Counted from the stretch's first letter, positions 17,462 to 26,798 are shown. The stretch: DNA of 64,000 nucleotides from Vulcanimicrobium alpinum (GCF_027923555.1 NZ_AP025523.1:682001-746000); one strand, 5' to 3'. Translations and numbers: made by a program. Notes: generated by a model not told the origin, from the letters alone.

Positions 17462-19144
17462 TCAGAGCAGCGTTCGACGGAGGTCGGCGAGCGTTGCTTT
17501 GAGTTCGACGACGAAACGCGCCGCGTTCGCGCCGTCGATCACGCGGTGATCGTACGAGAGCGAGAGCGGCTGGATCAAACGCGGCTCGAATGCGGCACCG
17601 TCCCATACGGGGCGGATCTCGGCTTTGCAGGCGCCGAGAATCGCGACTTCCGGAGCATTGATGATCGGCGTGAACGTCGTGCCGCCGATCGAGCCGAGCG
17701 ATGAGATCGTGAATGTTGCGCCGCTCATGTCGGCCGGCCCGAGCTTGCCGTCGCGCGCCTTCGCCGCGAGTTCCGACGTCTCGCGCGCGATCTCGACGAC
17801 GCCCTTCGTGTCGGCGCCCTTGATCACCGGGACGACGAGCCCGTTCGGGGTATCCGCCGCAAAGCCGATGTTGTAGTAGCGTTTGAGCACGAGTTCGTCG
17901 CCGTCGAGCGAGCTGTTGAACTGCGGGTAGCGCTTGAGCGCAGCGACGACGGCCTTGATCAGAAACGCCAGCATCGTCACCTTGACGTCCTTGCGTTCGC
18001 CGTTGATTTGCTTGCGGAACGCTTCGAGGTCGGTGACGTCGGCGTCGTCGTTCTGCGTGACATGCGGGATCATCACCCAGTTGCGCGCCAGCACCGGGCC
18101 GCTGATCTTCTGGATGCGCGAGAGCGCGACGCGTTCGACCGGACCGAACTTCGCGAAGTCGATCTGCGGCCACGGCGGCAGGTTCAGGCCGAGTCCGGTG
18201 CCTGCCGGCGCGGACGGGGCCGCGGCGGGACGCGCCGCAAGCGTCTGCTTGACGAAGGCCTGCACGTCGTCGCGGGTGATGCGGCCGTTGGGGCCGCTGC
18301 CGCGGACGCGCGAGAGATCGACGCCGAGTTCGCGCGCGAAGCGCCGGATCGCCGGCGAGGCGTGCACGGGTCCCACCGGCCCCGGCGACGCCGCGGGCGT
18401 GGGCGGGGCTGCGGTTCCGCCCGATGCGATCGGTGTTGCGGCGCCGGTGCCGTTCGATGAAGCAGCCTGGGGGCCGGCCTTCGACAAGCTCAGGCTGACG
18501 GGGGCCGCGGTGTCACGCTGAGCTTGTCGAAGCGCGGACCCGTCGGTGGCCGCCAGCCGCGCGATCACGGTCCCCTTCGAGACTTTGTCGCCGACGTGCA
18601 CGAGCACGTCGCTCACGACGCCGCCGGAGGCCGCCGGGACTTCCATCGTCGCTTTGTCGGACTCGAGCGTGACCAGCGGCGCGTCTTTCGCGATCGTCTC
18701 GCCGGGACGCACGAGCACTTCGATGATCGGGATGTCGCTGAAGTCGCCGATGTCGGGGACCACGAGATCGACGGGCGCATCGTTCGTCGCGATCGCCGGC
18801 ACGCCGCGCACCCCGGCCTCCTCGGCGGCGCTCGCCTCTGCGGCGACGATCCCCACCGGGTCGCTCTTCACGGCATCGACCGTCGCAGCCGCCGCCGCGA
18901 CCGGTGCGTCGGCCTCGACCGTCACCAGCACCGAGCCTTGCGAGACCTTGTCGCCGACCTTGACGCGCACGTCTTTCACCACGCCCGCGGACGACGCCGG
19001 AACCTCCATCGTCGCCTTGTCGGATTCGAGCGTGACCAGCGGCGCGTCTTTGGCGATCGTATCGCCGGGACGCACCAGGACTTCGATGACCGGAACGTCG
19101 TCGAAGCCGCCGAGATCAGGGACCGCGAGCTCTACCTGTGCCAT
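17462..19144 (-). CDS. aceF: pyruvate dehydrogenase E2, dihydrolipoyl acetyltransferase
   Basis: The 560-residue E2 has two lipoyl domains (residues about 3-79 and 125-198; lipoylated K43 and K164, both in ESDKATMEV). The E1/E3-binding domain covers about 260-298 (HASPAIRRFARELG). The catalytic core, from about 330, ends with SLSYDHRVIDGANAARF and its His/Asp. The two lipoyl domains are nearly identical, suggesting a recent internal duplication. The linker at residues 204-223 is encoded by two inverted copies of the 22-bp repeat. It begins five bases after the aceE stop and is co-transcribed with it. Confidence 0.97.
   Translation of the reverse strand: MAQVELAVPDLGGFDDVPVIEVLVRPGDTIAKDAPLVTLESDKATMEVPASSAGVVKDVRVKVGDKVSQGSVLVTVEADAPVAAAAATVDAVKSDPVGIVAAEASAAEEAGVRGVPAIATNDAPVDLVVPDIGDFSDIPIIEVLVRPGETIAKDAPLVTLESDKATMEVPAASGGVVSDVLVHVGDKVSKGTVIARLAATDGSALRQAQRDTAAPVSLSLSKAGPQAASSNGTGAATPIASGGTAAPPTPAASPGPVGPVHASPAIRRFARELGVDLSRVRGSGPNGRITRDDVQAFVKQTLAARPAAAPSAPAGTGLGLNLPPWPQIDFAKFGPVERVALSRIQKISGPVLARNWVMIPHVTQNDDADVTDLEAFRKQINGERKDVKVTMLAFLIKAVVAALKRYPQFNSSLDGDELVLKRYYNIGFAADTPNGLVVPVIKGADTKGVVEIARETSELAAKARDGKLGPADMSGATFTISSLGSIGGTTFTPIINAPEVAILGACKAEIRPVWDGAAFEPRLIQPLSLSYDHRVIDGANAARFVVELKATLADLRRTLL
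18479..18533. repeat. inverted pair of the 22-bp element inside aceF
   Basis: A plus-oriented copy at 18479-18499 (ending GGCTGAC) and a minus-oriented copy at 18512-18533 are 12 bases apart. They keep the aceF frame open and encode the linker residues around SALRQAQRD and VSLSLSK, between lipoyl domain 2 and the binding domain. Confidence 0.8.
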
Positions 19145-19149
19145 CGCGA

Positions 19150-21861
19150 TCAGACCGTCGTCGGCTCGGGCTTGGCGGGATCGATGCCGTATCGCGCGAT
19201 CGCATCGGCGACCTTCGCGCGATCGATCGTCCCTTCATCGGCGAGCGTCTTGAGCGCCGCCAGCGCGATCCAGCGCCGGTCGACTTCGAAGAACGATCGC
19301 AGCTGCTTGCGGGTGTCGCTGCGCCCGAAACCGTCGGTGCCCAGCGCGTGGAAGCGCCGCTCGACGAACGGGCGGATCTGCTCCGCGAACGTCTTCACAT
19401 AGTCGGTCGCGGCGATCACCGGCCCCGCATGTCCGTCGAGCTGCTGCGAAACGAACGCGCGGCGCGGCTCCTCGGTCGGGTGGAGCAGGTTCCAGCGCGC
19501 CGCCGACTCGCCGTCGCGATGCAGCATGGTGAAGCTGGTGCAGCTCCACACGTCGGCGACCACGCCGAAGTCGTCGCGCAGCAAGTCGCCCGCGGCGATC
19601 ACTTCGCGCAGGATCGCACCCGAGCCCATCAGCTGCACGCGCGGCTGACCTTTGCCCTGCGCACCGCCGTCGCGCAGCAGATACATCCCGCGCAAGATCC
19701 CGTCCTCGGCGCCGGCGGGCATCGCGGGGTGCTGGTAGTTCTCGTTGAGCAGCGAGAGATAGTAGTAGACGTCTTCCTGTTCGGCGAGCATCCGGCGCAC
19801 GCCGTCCTGCACGATCGTCGCGACTTCATAGCCGAACGTCGGATCGTACGGCATGCAGTTCGGAATCGACGCTGCGAACAGGTGCGCGTGGCCGTCTTCG
19901 TGCTGCAGCCCCTCGCCGTTGAGCGTGGTGCGCCCCGAGGTGCCGCCGAGCAGGAAGCCGCGCGTGCGCATGTCGCCCGCCGCCCACGCGAAGTCGCCGA
20001 TGCGCTGGAACCCGAACATCGAGTAGAAGATGTAGAACGGGAGCGTCTGCACGCCGTTGGTCGAGTACGACGTCCCCGACGCGATCCACGAGCACATCGC
20101 GCCGGCTTCGCTGATCCCTTCCTGCAGAATCTGACCGGCTTTGTCCTCGCGGTACCACATCAATTGGTCTGCGTCTTGCGGACGGTACAGCTGCCCGACC
20201 GCCGAATAGATCCCGAGCTGGCGGAACATCCCTTCCATCCCGAACGTGCGCGATTCGTCGGCGACGATCGGGACGACGCGCGGGCCGACCGTTTTGTCGC
20301 GCAAGATCGTCGAGAGCGTGCGCACGAACGCCATCGTCGTCGAGATCTCGCGTTCGCCGGTCGACTCGTGCAGGGCGGCGAAGGCGTCGCGCTGCGGCAC
20401 CGCCAGCGGCGCTTCGACGTTGCGGCGGCGCGTCGGCACCGAGCCGAGTTTCGCGACGCGTTCGCGCAGGTACTCGGCCTCGCGGCTGTCCGGCGCGGGC
20501 TTGATCAGCGGGACGTTCTCGAGATCCTTGTCGGAGATCGGGATCGAGAAGCGGTCGCGGAAGAAGCGCAGCTGCTCGAGCATCAGCTTCTTTTGCTGGT
20601 GCGCGATGTTCATGCCCTCGCCGGCCGAGCCCATTCCGTAGCCTTTGATCGTCTTCGCGAGGATGACCGTCGGAGCGCCTCGGTGTTCGGTCGCCGCTTT
20701 GTACGCGGCGTAGACTTTCACCGGGTCGTGGCCGCCGCGATTGAGCGCCCACACTTCGTCGTCGCTCATCCGCTCGACGAGTGCACGCGTCTCGGGATAG
20801 CGGCCGAAGAAGTGTTCGCGCACGTACGCTCCGTCGCGCGACTTATATGTCTGATAGTCGCCGTCGAGCGTTTCGCCCATCAGCTTCACGAGCATCCCGG
20901 TGCCGTCGGCTTCGAGCAGCGGATCCCACTTCGAGCCCCAGATCGTCTTGATGACGTTCCAGCCCGCGCCGCGGAAGATCCCTTCGAGTTCTTGGATCAC
21001 CTTGCCGTTGCCGCGTACCGGACCGTCGAGCCGCTGCAGATTGCAGTTGACGACGAAGATCAGGTTGTCGAGCTTCTCGCGCGCCGCGATCGCCAGCCCG
21101 GCGAGTGTTTCGGGTTCGTCGATCTCGCCGTCACCGAGAAAGCCCCACACCTTGCGGTCGGCGGGATCGATGAAGCCGCGGTCGCGCATGTAGCGCATGT
21201 AGCGCGCTTGATAGACCGCCTGCAGCGGACCCAGTCCCATCGAGACGGTCGCGAACTGCCAGAAGTCCGGCATCAGCCACGGATGCGGATACGACGGCAC
21301 GCCTTTGCCGTCGACCTCACGGCGGAAGTTCTCGACCTGCTCTTCGCTGATGCGTCCTTCAAGGAAGGCGCGCGCGTAGACGCCCGGTGACGAATGCCCT
21401 TGGAAGTAGACCAGATCGCCGCCGCTCGCGTGGTTGGGGCCGCGCCAGAAATGGTTGAAGCCGATGTCGTAGAGCGTCGCCGCCGACGAGAACGTCGCGA
21501 CGTGACCGCCGAGTTCGCTGTGGTCGCGGTTGGCGCGCACGACCATCGCCATCGCGTTCCAGCGCACGTAGTGGCGCAGGCGCTCTTCGATGTCGTGGTC
21601 GCCGGGGAAGTGCCCCTGCTGGAATGCAGCGATCGTGTTGACGTACGGCGTCGTCTGCGCCGCCGGGGTGCGGACGCCGCGCGTCGCAGCGCGCTCGACG
21701 AGGGCGCGGACCAGTTCGCTTGCCCGGCCGGCCCCTTCGGTCTCGATCACGCCGTCGAGCGCGTCGAGCCATTCGCGCGTCTCGTCGGGATCCGGACGTG
21801 CGGCCGGGGCGCTCGAGGCGCCGTCGGCGGCGGAAACGGGTGGCAGCGGCGTGTCGATCAT
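19150..21861 (-). CDS. aceE: pyruvate dehydrogenase E1, homodimeric type
   Basis: The 903-residue thiamine-diphosphate enzyme decarboxylates pyruvate and acetylates the E2 lipoyl group. The ThDP motif starts GDGEIDEPET and ends near NCNLQRLDGP. YHPWLMP-type sequence (YPHPWLMPDFWQF), the TIKGYGMG loop, and the C-terminal ALGTDGFGRSDTR region are all family hallmarks. The start is the ATG at 21861; in-frame sequence upstream is antisense to the MocR gene. It diverges from that regulator across 156 bases. Confidence 0.97.
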   Translation of the reverse strand: MIDTPLPPVSAADGASSAPAARPDPDETREWLDALDGVIETEGAGRASELVRALVERAATRGVRTPAAQTTPYVNTIAAFQQGHFPGDHDIEERLRHYVRWNAMAMVVRANRDHSELGGHVATFSSAATLYDIGFNHFWRGPNHASGGDLVYFQGHSSPGVYARAFLEGRISEEQVENFRREVDGKGVPSYPHPWLMPDFWQFATVSMGLGPLQAVYQARYMRYMRDRGFIDPADRKVWGFLGDGEIDEPETLAGLAIAAREKLDNLIFVVNCNLQRLDGPVRGNGKVIQELEGIFRGAGWNVIKTIWGSKWDPLLEADGTGMLVKLMGETLDGDYQTYKSRDGAYVREHFFGRYPETRALVERMSDDEVWALNRGGHDPVKVYAAYKAATEHRGAPTVILAKTIKGYGMGSAGEGMNIAHQQKKLMLEQLRFFRDRFSIPISDKDLENVPLIKPAPDSREAEYLRERVAKLGSVPTRRRNVEAPLAVPQRDAFAALHESTGEREISTTMAFVRTLSTILRDKTVGPRVVPIVADESRTFGMEGMFRQLGIYSAVGQLYRPQDADQLMWYREDKAGQILQEGISEAGAMCSWIASGTSYSTNGVQTLPFYIFYSMFGFQRIGDFAWAAGDMRTRGFLLGGTSGRTTLNGEGLQHEDGHAHLFAASIPNCMPYDPTFGYEVATIVQDGVRRMLAEQEDVYYYLSLLNENYQHPAMPAGAEDGILRGMYLLRDGGAQGKGQPRVQLMGSGAILREVIAAGDLLRDDFGVVADVWSCTSFTMLHRDGESAARWNLLHPTEEPRRAFVSQQLDGHAGPVIAATDYVKTFAEQIRPFVERRFHALGTDGFGRSDTRKQLRSFFEVDRRWIALAALKTLADEGTIDRAKVADAIARYGIDPAKPEPTTV

Positions 21862-21949
21862 GGCGGCTCCGGTGCGGCGCGCGAAGTGGTCGTCGGTTAT
21901 CGTATCGCGTCGGCCATCCCCTGGCGCGCCCCAATCTGCCGGGGAAGCC

Positions 21950-21991
21950 ATCCAATGTTCCGTATTTTCGGTCACGGAGGCGGGATTGGAT
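21950..21991. promoter_or_regulatory. possible operator between aceE and the MocR gene
   Basis: ATCCAAT at 21950-21956 is mirrored by ATTGGAT at 21985-21991, and GCCATCC occurs twice in direct repeat just to the left. MocR proteins usually bind repeats in the intergenic space of the gene they control. The match is short and could be chance. Confidence 0.25.
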
Positions 21992-22017
21992 CGGGCCGAT
22001 CGCAGAATGGACCTCAC

Positions 22018-23463
22018 ATGCGGACGGGTTGGTCGGAACTCGCGCTGGAGCTCGACCGCGGCAGCATCGTCCCGATCTACCGTCAGATGTACGAGCGGCT
22101 GCGGGAACTGATCCTGGCAGGCGCCCTGCCGGAGGGGACGCGCTTGCCGCCAGAGCGCTCGCTCGCCGAACGCCTCTCCGTGAACCGTTCGACGGTGGTC
22201 CATGCCTACCGCGACCTCGCCGCCGACGGGCTCATCGAGCAGCGGGTCGGGTCGGGATCGCGGGTCGCCGCGCTCGGCGGCGGCGGCCGGCCCGACCGTA
22301 CCAGCGGGGTGCCGTGGTGGGTGACGCTGCCACCGTGGCGCGTCGGTCAGTTCCCGGCGGTACTGGGCGAACTCGCGGCGAGCGAGCATGGCGGGTTGAT
22401 CGCGTTCGTGCAGGGCGTTCCGCCGGCGGAGCCCTCGCCGCTCGCCGACCTCTCGCGCTCGTTCGCGCGAGTCGGCGGCGACGTAAACTACGTTCTGACC
22501 TACGGCGACAGCGAAGGCTACGCACCGCTGCGCGAAGCGATCGCCGTGCGAATGCGCGGGCGCGGCTGTCCGGTCGATCCGCGCGACGTCCTGATGCTGA
22601 CGGGATCGACGCAAGGGATCACGCTGGTCGCGCAGTCGCTGGCGGAGCCGGGCGACGAGATCGTCGTCGAGGCGCCGACGTATCCCGGCGCGCTGCAGAT
22701 CTTTCAGATCGCCGGGCTGCGGGCGATCTCCGTCCCGGTCGACGAGGACGGGATGCGCGTCGATCACGTCGAGGCGATCCTGCGCACGCGCCGGCCGCGC
22801 TTCATCTACACGATGCCGTCGATCCACAATCCGACCGGCGCGACGATGAACGACGACCGGCGAACCCGGCTCGTCACGCTCGCGCGCCGCTATGGCGTCC
22901 CGATCGTCGAGGACGATCCGTACGGCGAACTCGCCGACTCGCCGGTCCCGCCGCTGCTCGCGCGCGACGCCGAGTACGTGCTCTATCTGTCGTCGTTCTC
23001 GAAGACGATCGCGCCGTCGCTGCGGCTCGGCTGGCTCGTCGCGCCGCGCACGATCTACGAGCGTTTGCTGCTGCGCAAACAATCGTACGACATGGCCTCG
23101 TCGATGTACATTCAAGCCGGCGTGCGCGACTATCTGGAAACCGGCTACGACGCGCACATCGACGCCTTGCGGGAAGAACTGCTGCAGCGCCGCGCGATCG
23201 CGCGGGAGGCGATCGAGCGCTGGTGGCCGCCGACGATGCGCGTCGCCAACGGCGACGGCTACTATCTCTGGGGAACGGCACCGCGGGAACTTCGCGCGCG
23301 CGTGCTGCTCGCATCGGCCGAGCGCGCCGGCGCGTCGTTCCTGTTCGGCGAGGCGTTCTTCGCGCAATCGGGCGGCGACCACAACTTCCGCGTCGCGCTC
23401 ACGCCGGTTGCGCGCGGCGCGATCGCGGAGGGGATCCGCCGCATCGGCGAGGCCGCGCGCTGA
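22018..23463 (+). CDS. MocR-type regulator: GntR winged helix fused to aminotransferase fold
   Basis: The 481-residue protein has an N-terminal GntR helix-turn-helix (residues about 15-85; LPPERSLAERLSVNRSTVV). It continues with a fold-type I aminotransferase domain, including NPTGA and the PLP lysine in SSFSKTIAPSLRLGW. Such proteins sense PLP or an amino-acid derivative and regulate adjacent genes. Here the divergent neighbour is aceE-aceF, so control of pyruvate dehydrogenase is possible, though MocR targets are more often amine or vitamin B6 genes. The ATG at 22018 precedes the winged helix. It overlaps mutY by four bases. Confidence 0.92.
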   Translation: MRTGWSELALELDRGSIVPIYRQMYERLRELILAGALPEGTRLPPERSLAERLSVNRSTVVHAYRDLAADGLIEQRVGSGSRVAALGGGGRPDRTSGVPWWVTLPPWRVGQFPAVLGELAASEHGGLIAFVQGVPPAEPSPLADLSRSFARVGGDVNYVLTYGDSEGYAPLREAIAVRMRGRGCPVDPRDVLMLTGSTQGITLVAQSLAEPGDEIVVEAPTYPGALQIFQIAGLRAISVPVDEDGMRVDHVEAILRTRRPRFIYTMPSIHNPTGATMNDDRRTRLVTLARRYGVPIVEDDPYGELADSPVPPLLARDAEYVLYLSSFSKTIAPSLRLGWLVAPRTIYERLLLRKQSYDMASSMYIQAGVRDYLETGYDAHIDALREELLQRRAIAREAIERWWPPTMRVANGDGYYLWGTAPRELRARVLLASAERAGASFLFGEAFFAQSGGDHNFRVALTPVARGAIAEGIRRIGEAAR

Positions 23464-24371
23464 GAGCGTTTCCTTCCGCCGAACTGCTGGCATGGTACGC
23501 GCGGTTCGGGCGCACGCATCTGCCGTGGCGGACGACGCGCGACCCCTATCGCGTCCTGGTGAGCGAAGCGATGCTCCAGCAGACGCAGGTCGAGCGGGTC
23601 ATCCCGCTCTACGAAGCGTTTCTCGCACGCTTTCCGACGCTGGCGGCGCTGGCGGCAGCCGACGCGGGCGACGTCGTGCGCGCGTGGCGCGGGCTCGGGT
23701 ATAACAGCCGCGCGACGCGCCTGCATGCGCTCGCGCGCGTCGTCATGGAGCGCCACGGCGGCGAACTCCCCCGCGAGACCGAGGCGCTGCGTGCGCTGCC
23801 GGGGATCGGCGCATACACGGCCGCAGCGCTGCGCGCGTTCGCGTTCGAACTCGACGACGCGGCCGTCGACGTCAACATCCTGCGCGTCGTGCACCGCGTG
23901 ATGGTGGGGCTCGAGTATCCGGCGGCGGCGGCCGAGCCGGCACTGCGGTCGCTCGCCGTCGCGAGCATCCCGCCCGGCGAAGCGCACGATTGGAACTCGG
24001 CGATGATGGATCTGGGCGCCGCGCTGTGCGGCGCACGCGCGCCGAAATGTCTGATCTGTCCGCTGCGCGACGAGTGCGCGGCAGCGCCGATCGACGCCGC
24101 GCAGCTGGCGGCCGCGGCGCGCGCGCACGGAGAGCGGAAACCTCCGCAGAACGCGATCCCGTTCGAGCGCACGACGCGTTACCTGCGCGGGCGAATCATC
24201 GACCGCTTGCGCGACGTACCGGGGCGAGAGTCGCTCCAACTGGACGCATTGACGCACGATCTCGCCGCGATCGTTCCCGCCGACCGGCTGCATGAAATAC
24301 CCGACGTCGTAAACGCGCTCGTGCGCGACGGCATCGTTGCGAAAGACGAATCGTCGCTGCGTCTGCGTTGA
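23460..24371 (+). CDS. mutY: A/G-specific adenine glycosylase MutY
   Basis: MutY removes adenine opposite 8-oxoguanine. Catalytic E36 (SEAMLQQTQ) and D137 (VDVNILR) flank the helix-hairpin-helix LPGIGAYTA, and the iron-sulfur cysteines follow CX6CX2CX5C. The C-terminal about 90 residues are short and do not look like the full NUDIX-type 8-oxoG-reading domain, as in several short MutY proteins. No ATG, GTG or TTG lies before the conserved FPSAELLAWYARFG. The CTG at 23460 overlaps the MocR stop (CTGA) and is the likely, unusual start. Confidence 0.93.
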   Translation: MRAFPSAELLAWYARFGRTHLPWRTTRDPYRVLVSEAMLQQTQVERVIPLYEAFLARFPTLAALAAADAGDVVRAWRGLGYNSRATRLHALARVVMERHGGELPRETEALRALPGIGAYTAAALRAFAFELDDAAVDVNILRVVHRVMVGLEYPAAAAEPALRSLAVASIPPGEAHDWNSAMMDLGAALCGARAPKCLICPLRDECAAAPIDAAQLAAAARAHGERKPPQNAIPFERTTRYLRGRIIDRLRDVPGRESLQLDALTHDLAAIVPADRLHEIPDVVNALVRDGIVAKDESSLRLR

Positions 24372-24377
24372 TTCGCG

Positions 24378-24406
24378 TTTACATCGTCGTGACATGCGGG
24401 TATGAC
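24378..24406 (+). promoter_or_regulatory. sigma70-type promoter for the DUF4397 lipoprotein
   Basis: TTTACA at 24378-24383 and TATGAC at 24401-24406 are 17 bases apart, about 45 bases before the ATG and just after the mutY stop. Confidence 0.5.
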
Positions 24407-24450
24407 AACGCTCGTTCACGACACTCCAACGCAGTACAGGGAAACACGAA

Positions 24451-25338
24451 ATGAAGTTTACGCGACTTACCGCGCTGGTCGCGGTGCCGGCGGCACTGCT
24501 GATCTCGGCGTGCAGCGGCGGCTCCATCGGCGTCATCGGCGGCGGCGGCGGTACGGCCGGACAGCAGGCCAACGTCCGCTTCGTGCACGGCGCGCCGGGC
24601 GCAGGCAACGTCGACATCTACTTCCAGTCTAACGGCAGCGCGGCGCCGTCGAGCCCGCTGGCGTCGAATGTGCCGTTCGGGATCGCGAGCGATTTTCTCA
24701 CCCTGCCCAACGTCGCCGGCAGCGTCATCGTGCAGAAAGCCGGCGGCGGCGCGCCGTCGACCGGCGCGACCCAATTCCTCTCGTGTCCGGTACCGCAGTT
24801 CGCGAACAACACGAACTATTCGATCGTCATCGTGAAAACGAGCACGTCGCCGAACTGCGTGATCTTCCAAGACCCGAACTACACAGCGTCCAACCAGTAC
24901 CGGTTCCATCACGCGTCGCCGGCTGCGACGGTCGCACTGGGATCGCAGACGGTGACGTACGGCGTCGCAACAGCGGCGGCGCTGCCGGGCGCGACGTTCA
25001 GCGTCGCCGGCACGGCGACGTACGGAACGCAGGCCGTCGGCGGCACGGCGCCGACGTACACCGTGATCGCGCCGGCGACGCTGAGCAGCACCTCGAACGT
25101 CTCGTTCGCGGTCGGGCCGCCGTCGGGCGGCGCGGCGATCACCACGCTCGACGCCGGTGCGATCACGTTGCCGGGCAGCGCAACGCAGCCGAACTCGGCG
25201 AGCAACACGTTCACCCTTCCCAGCGGCTACGCGGGCGCGTCGATCTACGCGATCGACTGCACCGGCGCCACGCTCCCCGCACCGGGCGAGCGCTGCACCG
25301 GCGGCGTCGCGCTGATCGGCGTGTACGACTCGCACTGA
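24451..25338 (+). CDS. DUF4397 domain lipoprotein
   Basis: The 295-residue protein has a lipoprotein signal with LISAC as lipobox, then a glycine linker. The DUF4397 signature NVRFVHGAPGAGNVDIYF falls at about residues 40-57. Several beta-rich repeats with Thr/Ser/Gly composition follow. Family members are surface or periplasmic beta proteins of unknown role. Two cysteines near the C-terminus (ACTG/RCTGG-type) may form a disulfide. It is a single-gene unit with its own promoter and a strong terminator. Confidence 0.85.
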   Translation: MKFTRLTALVAVPAALLISACSGGSIGVIGGGGGTAGQQANVRFVHGAPGAGNVDIYFQSNGSAAPSSPLASNVPFGIASDFLTLPNVAGSVIVQKAGGGAPSTGATQFLSCPVPQFANNTNYSIVIVKTSTSPNCVIFQDPNYTASNQYRFHHASPAATVALGSQTVTYGVATAAALPGATFSVAGTATYGTQAVGGTAPTYTVIAPATLSSTSNVSFAVGPPSGGAAITTLDAGAITLPGSATQPNSASNTFTLPSGYAGASIYAIDCTGATLPAPGERCTGGVALIGVYDSH

Positions 25339-25361
25339 CGAGCACCGAGCAGCAAAAGAAG

Positions 25362-25391
25362 AAGGCCGGTCGCATGCGCGACCGGCCTTTC
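25362..25391. terminator. bidirectional intrinsic terminator
   Basis: AAGGCCGGTCGC (25362-25373) pairs perfectly with GCGACCGGCCTT (25378-25389) around a 4-base loop. AAAAGAAG lies to the left and TTTCTC to the right, so it can stop transcription from both the DUF4397 gene and the convergent oxidoreductase gene. Confidence 0.85.
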
Positions 25392-25410
25392 TCGTCGTCG
25401 GCGTTCTGCT

Positions 25411-26007
25411 TCAGCCGAACCACGCGGGGAGGTCGGCGTAGCGTTCCTCTTTCCACGGATCGGCGTCGTTGTTGTATCCGCGGACTTCCCAGAAGCCCTT
25501 TTCGTCGCGGTCTTTGAACTCGAGGCCGTGCAGCCACTTGGCGCTCTTCCAGAAATACTTCTTCGGAACGAGCATCCGCACCGGACCGCCGTGGATCGGC
25601 TCGACCGGCTGCCCGTCGAACTCGTACGCGACCAGCACGTCGTCGTCGAGCATCACCGCGAGCGGCAGGTTCGTCGTGTAGTCGTTGTCCGCGTGCTGGA
25701 TCACGTACTTCGCTTCTGCGAGCGGTTTGGCGCGCGCGACGATCTCGGAGAACTTCACGCCCACCCAGTAGGTGTTTTTCTTGGTCCAGCGCGTGACGCA
25801 GTGGATGTCGCCGCGATACTCCGACGCGGGCATCGCGCGCAGCTCGTCCCACGTGAGTTCGAAGGGGTTTTCGACGGCGCCGAAGACGCGCAGTCGCCAC
25901 GTCTTCGGATCGATCGGCGGGACGTCGCCCACATGCAGGACCGGGAACCCGTCGGTGACGGTCTGCCCCGGCGGCACCGTCGGGTCTTTCTGTTTGAGGA
26001 ACGGCAT
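25411..26007 (-). CDS. sulfite oxidase-like molybdopterin oxidoreductase (YuiH type)
   Basis: The 198-residue protein has only the molybdopterin-binding fold, beginning PKTWRLRVFGAVENP and carrying the likely molybdenum-ligand cysteine C70 in IHCVTRWT. GGPVRMLVPKKYFWKSAKW continues the fold. There is no signal peptide, heme domain or dimerisation domain. Short cytoplasmic proteins of this type are common, and their substrates are unknown. It diverges from nth, with 41 bases between starts. Confidence 0.88.
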   Translation of the reverse strand: MPFLKQKDPTVPPGQTVTDGFPVLHVGDVPPIDPKTWRLRVFGAVENPFELTWDELRAMPASEYRGDIHCVTRWTKKNTYWVGVKFSEIVARAKPLAEAKYVIQHADNDYTTNLPLAVMLDDDVLVAYEFDGQPVEPIHGGPVRMLVPKKYFWKSAKWLHGLEFKDRDEKGFWEVRGYNNDADPWKEERYADLPAWFG

Positions 26008-26048
26008 GGAAGATAGGATTCTCCGGGCGGGCCCGAAGGTTCCGCCCC

Positions 26049-26798
26049 GTGTCGATCCCGTTTCCCAAACGGAAAGTCACGCGCGCGGTCGCGGCCGAGG
26101 AGCTCGCGATTCTGGAGCGCACGTATCCGCACGCGGTGACCGCGCTCGCGTACACGACGCCGTTCGAACTGCTCATCGCCGTCATCCTGAGCGCGCAGTG
26201 CACGGACGCGCGCGTCAACATGATCACGCCGGGGCTCTTCGCCGCGTATCCCGATGCTGCGGCGCTGGCGCGCGCCGACCGGTCCGACGTCGAACGAATC
26301 ATCAAGTCGTGTGGCTTCTTCCGGACGAAGGCGAAGAACATCATCGCCGCGGCGCAGGGGCTCGTCGGCGAGCACGGCGGCGCGGTGCCGAGCGACCGCG
26401 CCGCGCTCGAAGCGCTCCCCGGCGTCGGGCGCAAGACCGCCAACGTCGTCATGTCGGTCGCCTTCGAGGAGGCCGCGTTCGCCGTCGACACGCACGTCTT
26501 TCGCGTTTCACGTCGGCTCGGGCTGACACTGGCGACGACGCCGCGCGGCGTCGAGGACGACGTCACGGCGCTCGTGCCGCGGGAGAAGTGGCGCCACGCG
26601 CACCACTGGCTGATCCTGCACGGCCGCGAGATCTGCAAGGCCCCGACGCCGCTGTGCGCGCGGTGCCCGGTGACGATGTGTCCGTCGCGGCCGATCGTGG
26701 CGCGCTGCGCGAAGGAGAAGGTGGCTAAAACTGCAGCGGGCCGGAGCCGTCGAGGTGAGCCGGCCGCGGCAGCTCCACGTCGGCGGCGATCGTCTTGA
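26049..26798 (+). CDS. nth: endonuclease III
   Basis: This DNA glycosylase/AP lyase removes oxidised pyrimidines. The helix-hairpin-helix LPGVGRKTANV holds catalytic K129 and the partner aspartate is D147 (AVDTHVFRV). The iron-sulfur cysteines read CX6CX2CX4C, one residue short of the usual X5 in the last spacing. A 25-residue basic tail (KTAAGRSRRGE onward) extends past the family end and overlaps the convergent gene by 74 bases. The start is a GTG at 26049. Confidence 0.95.
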   Translation: MSIPFPKRKVTRAVAAEELAILERTYPHAVTALAYTTPFELLIAVILSAQCTDARVNMITPGLFAAYPDAAALARADRSDVERIIKSCGFFRTKAKNIIAAAQGLVGEHGGAVPSDRAALEALPGVGRKTANVVMSVAFEEAAFAVDTHVFRVSRRLGLTLATTPRGVEDDVTALVPREKWRHAHHWLILHGREICKAPTPLCARCPVTMCPSRPIVARCAKEKVAKTAAGRSRRGEPAAAAPRRRRSS

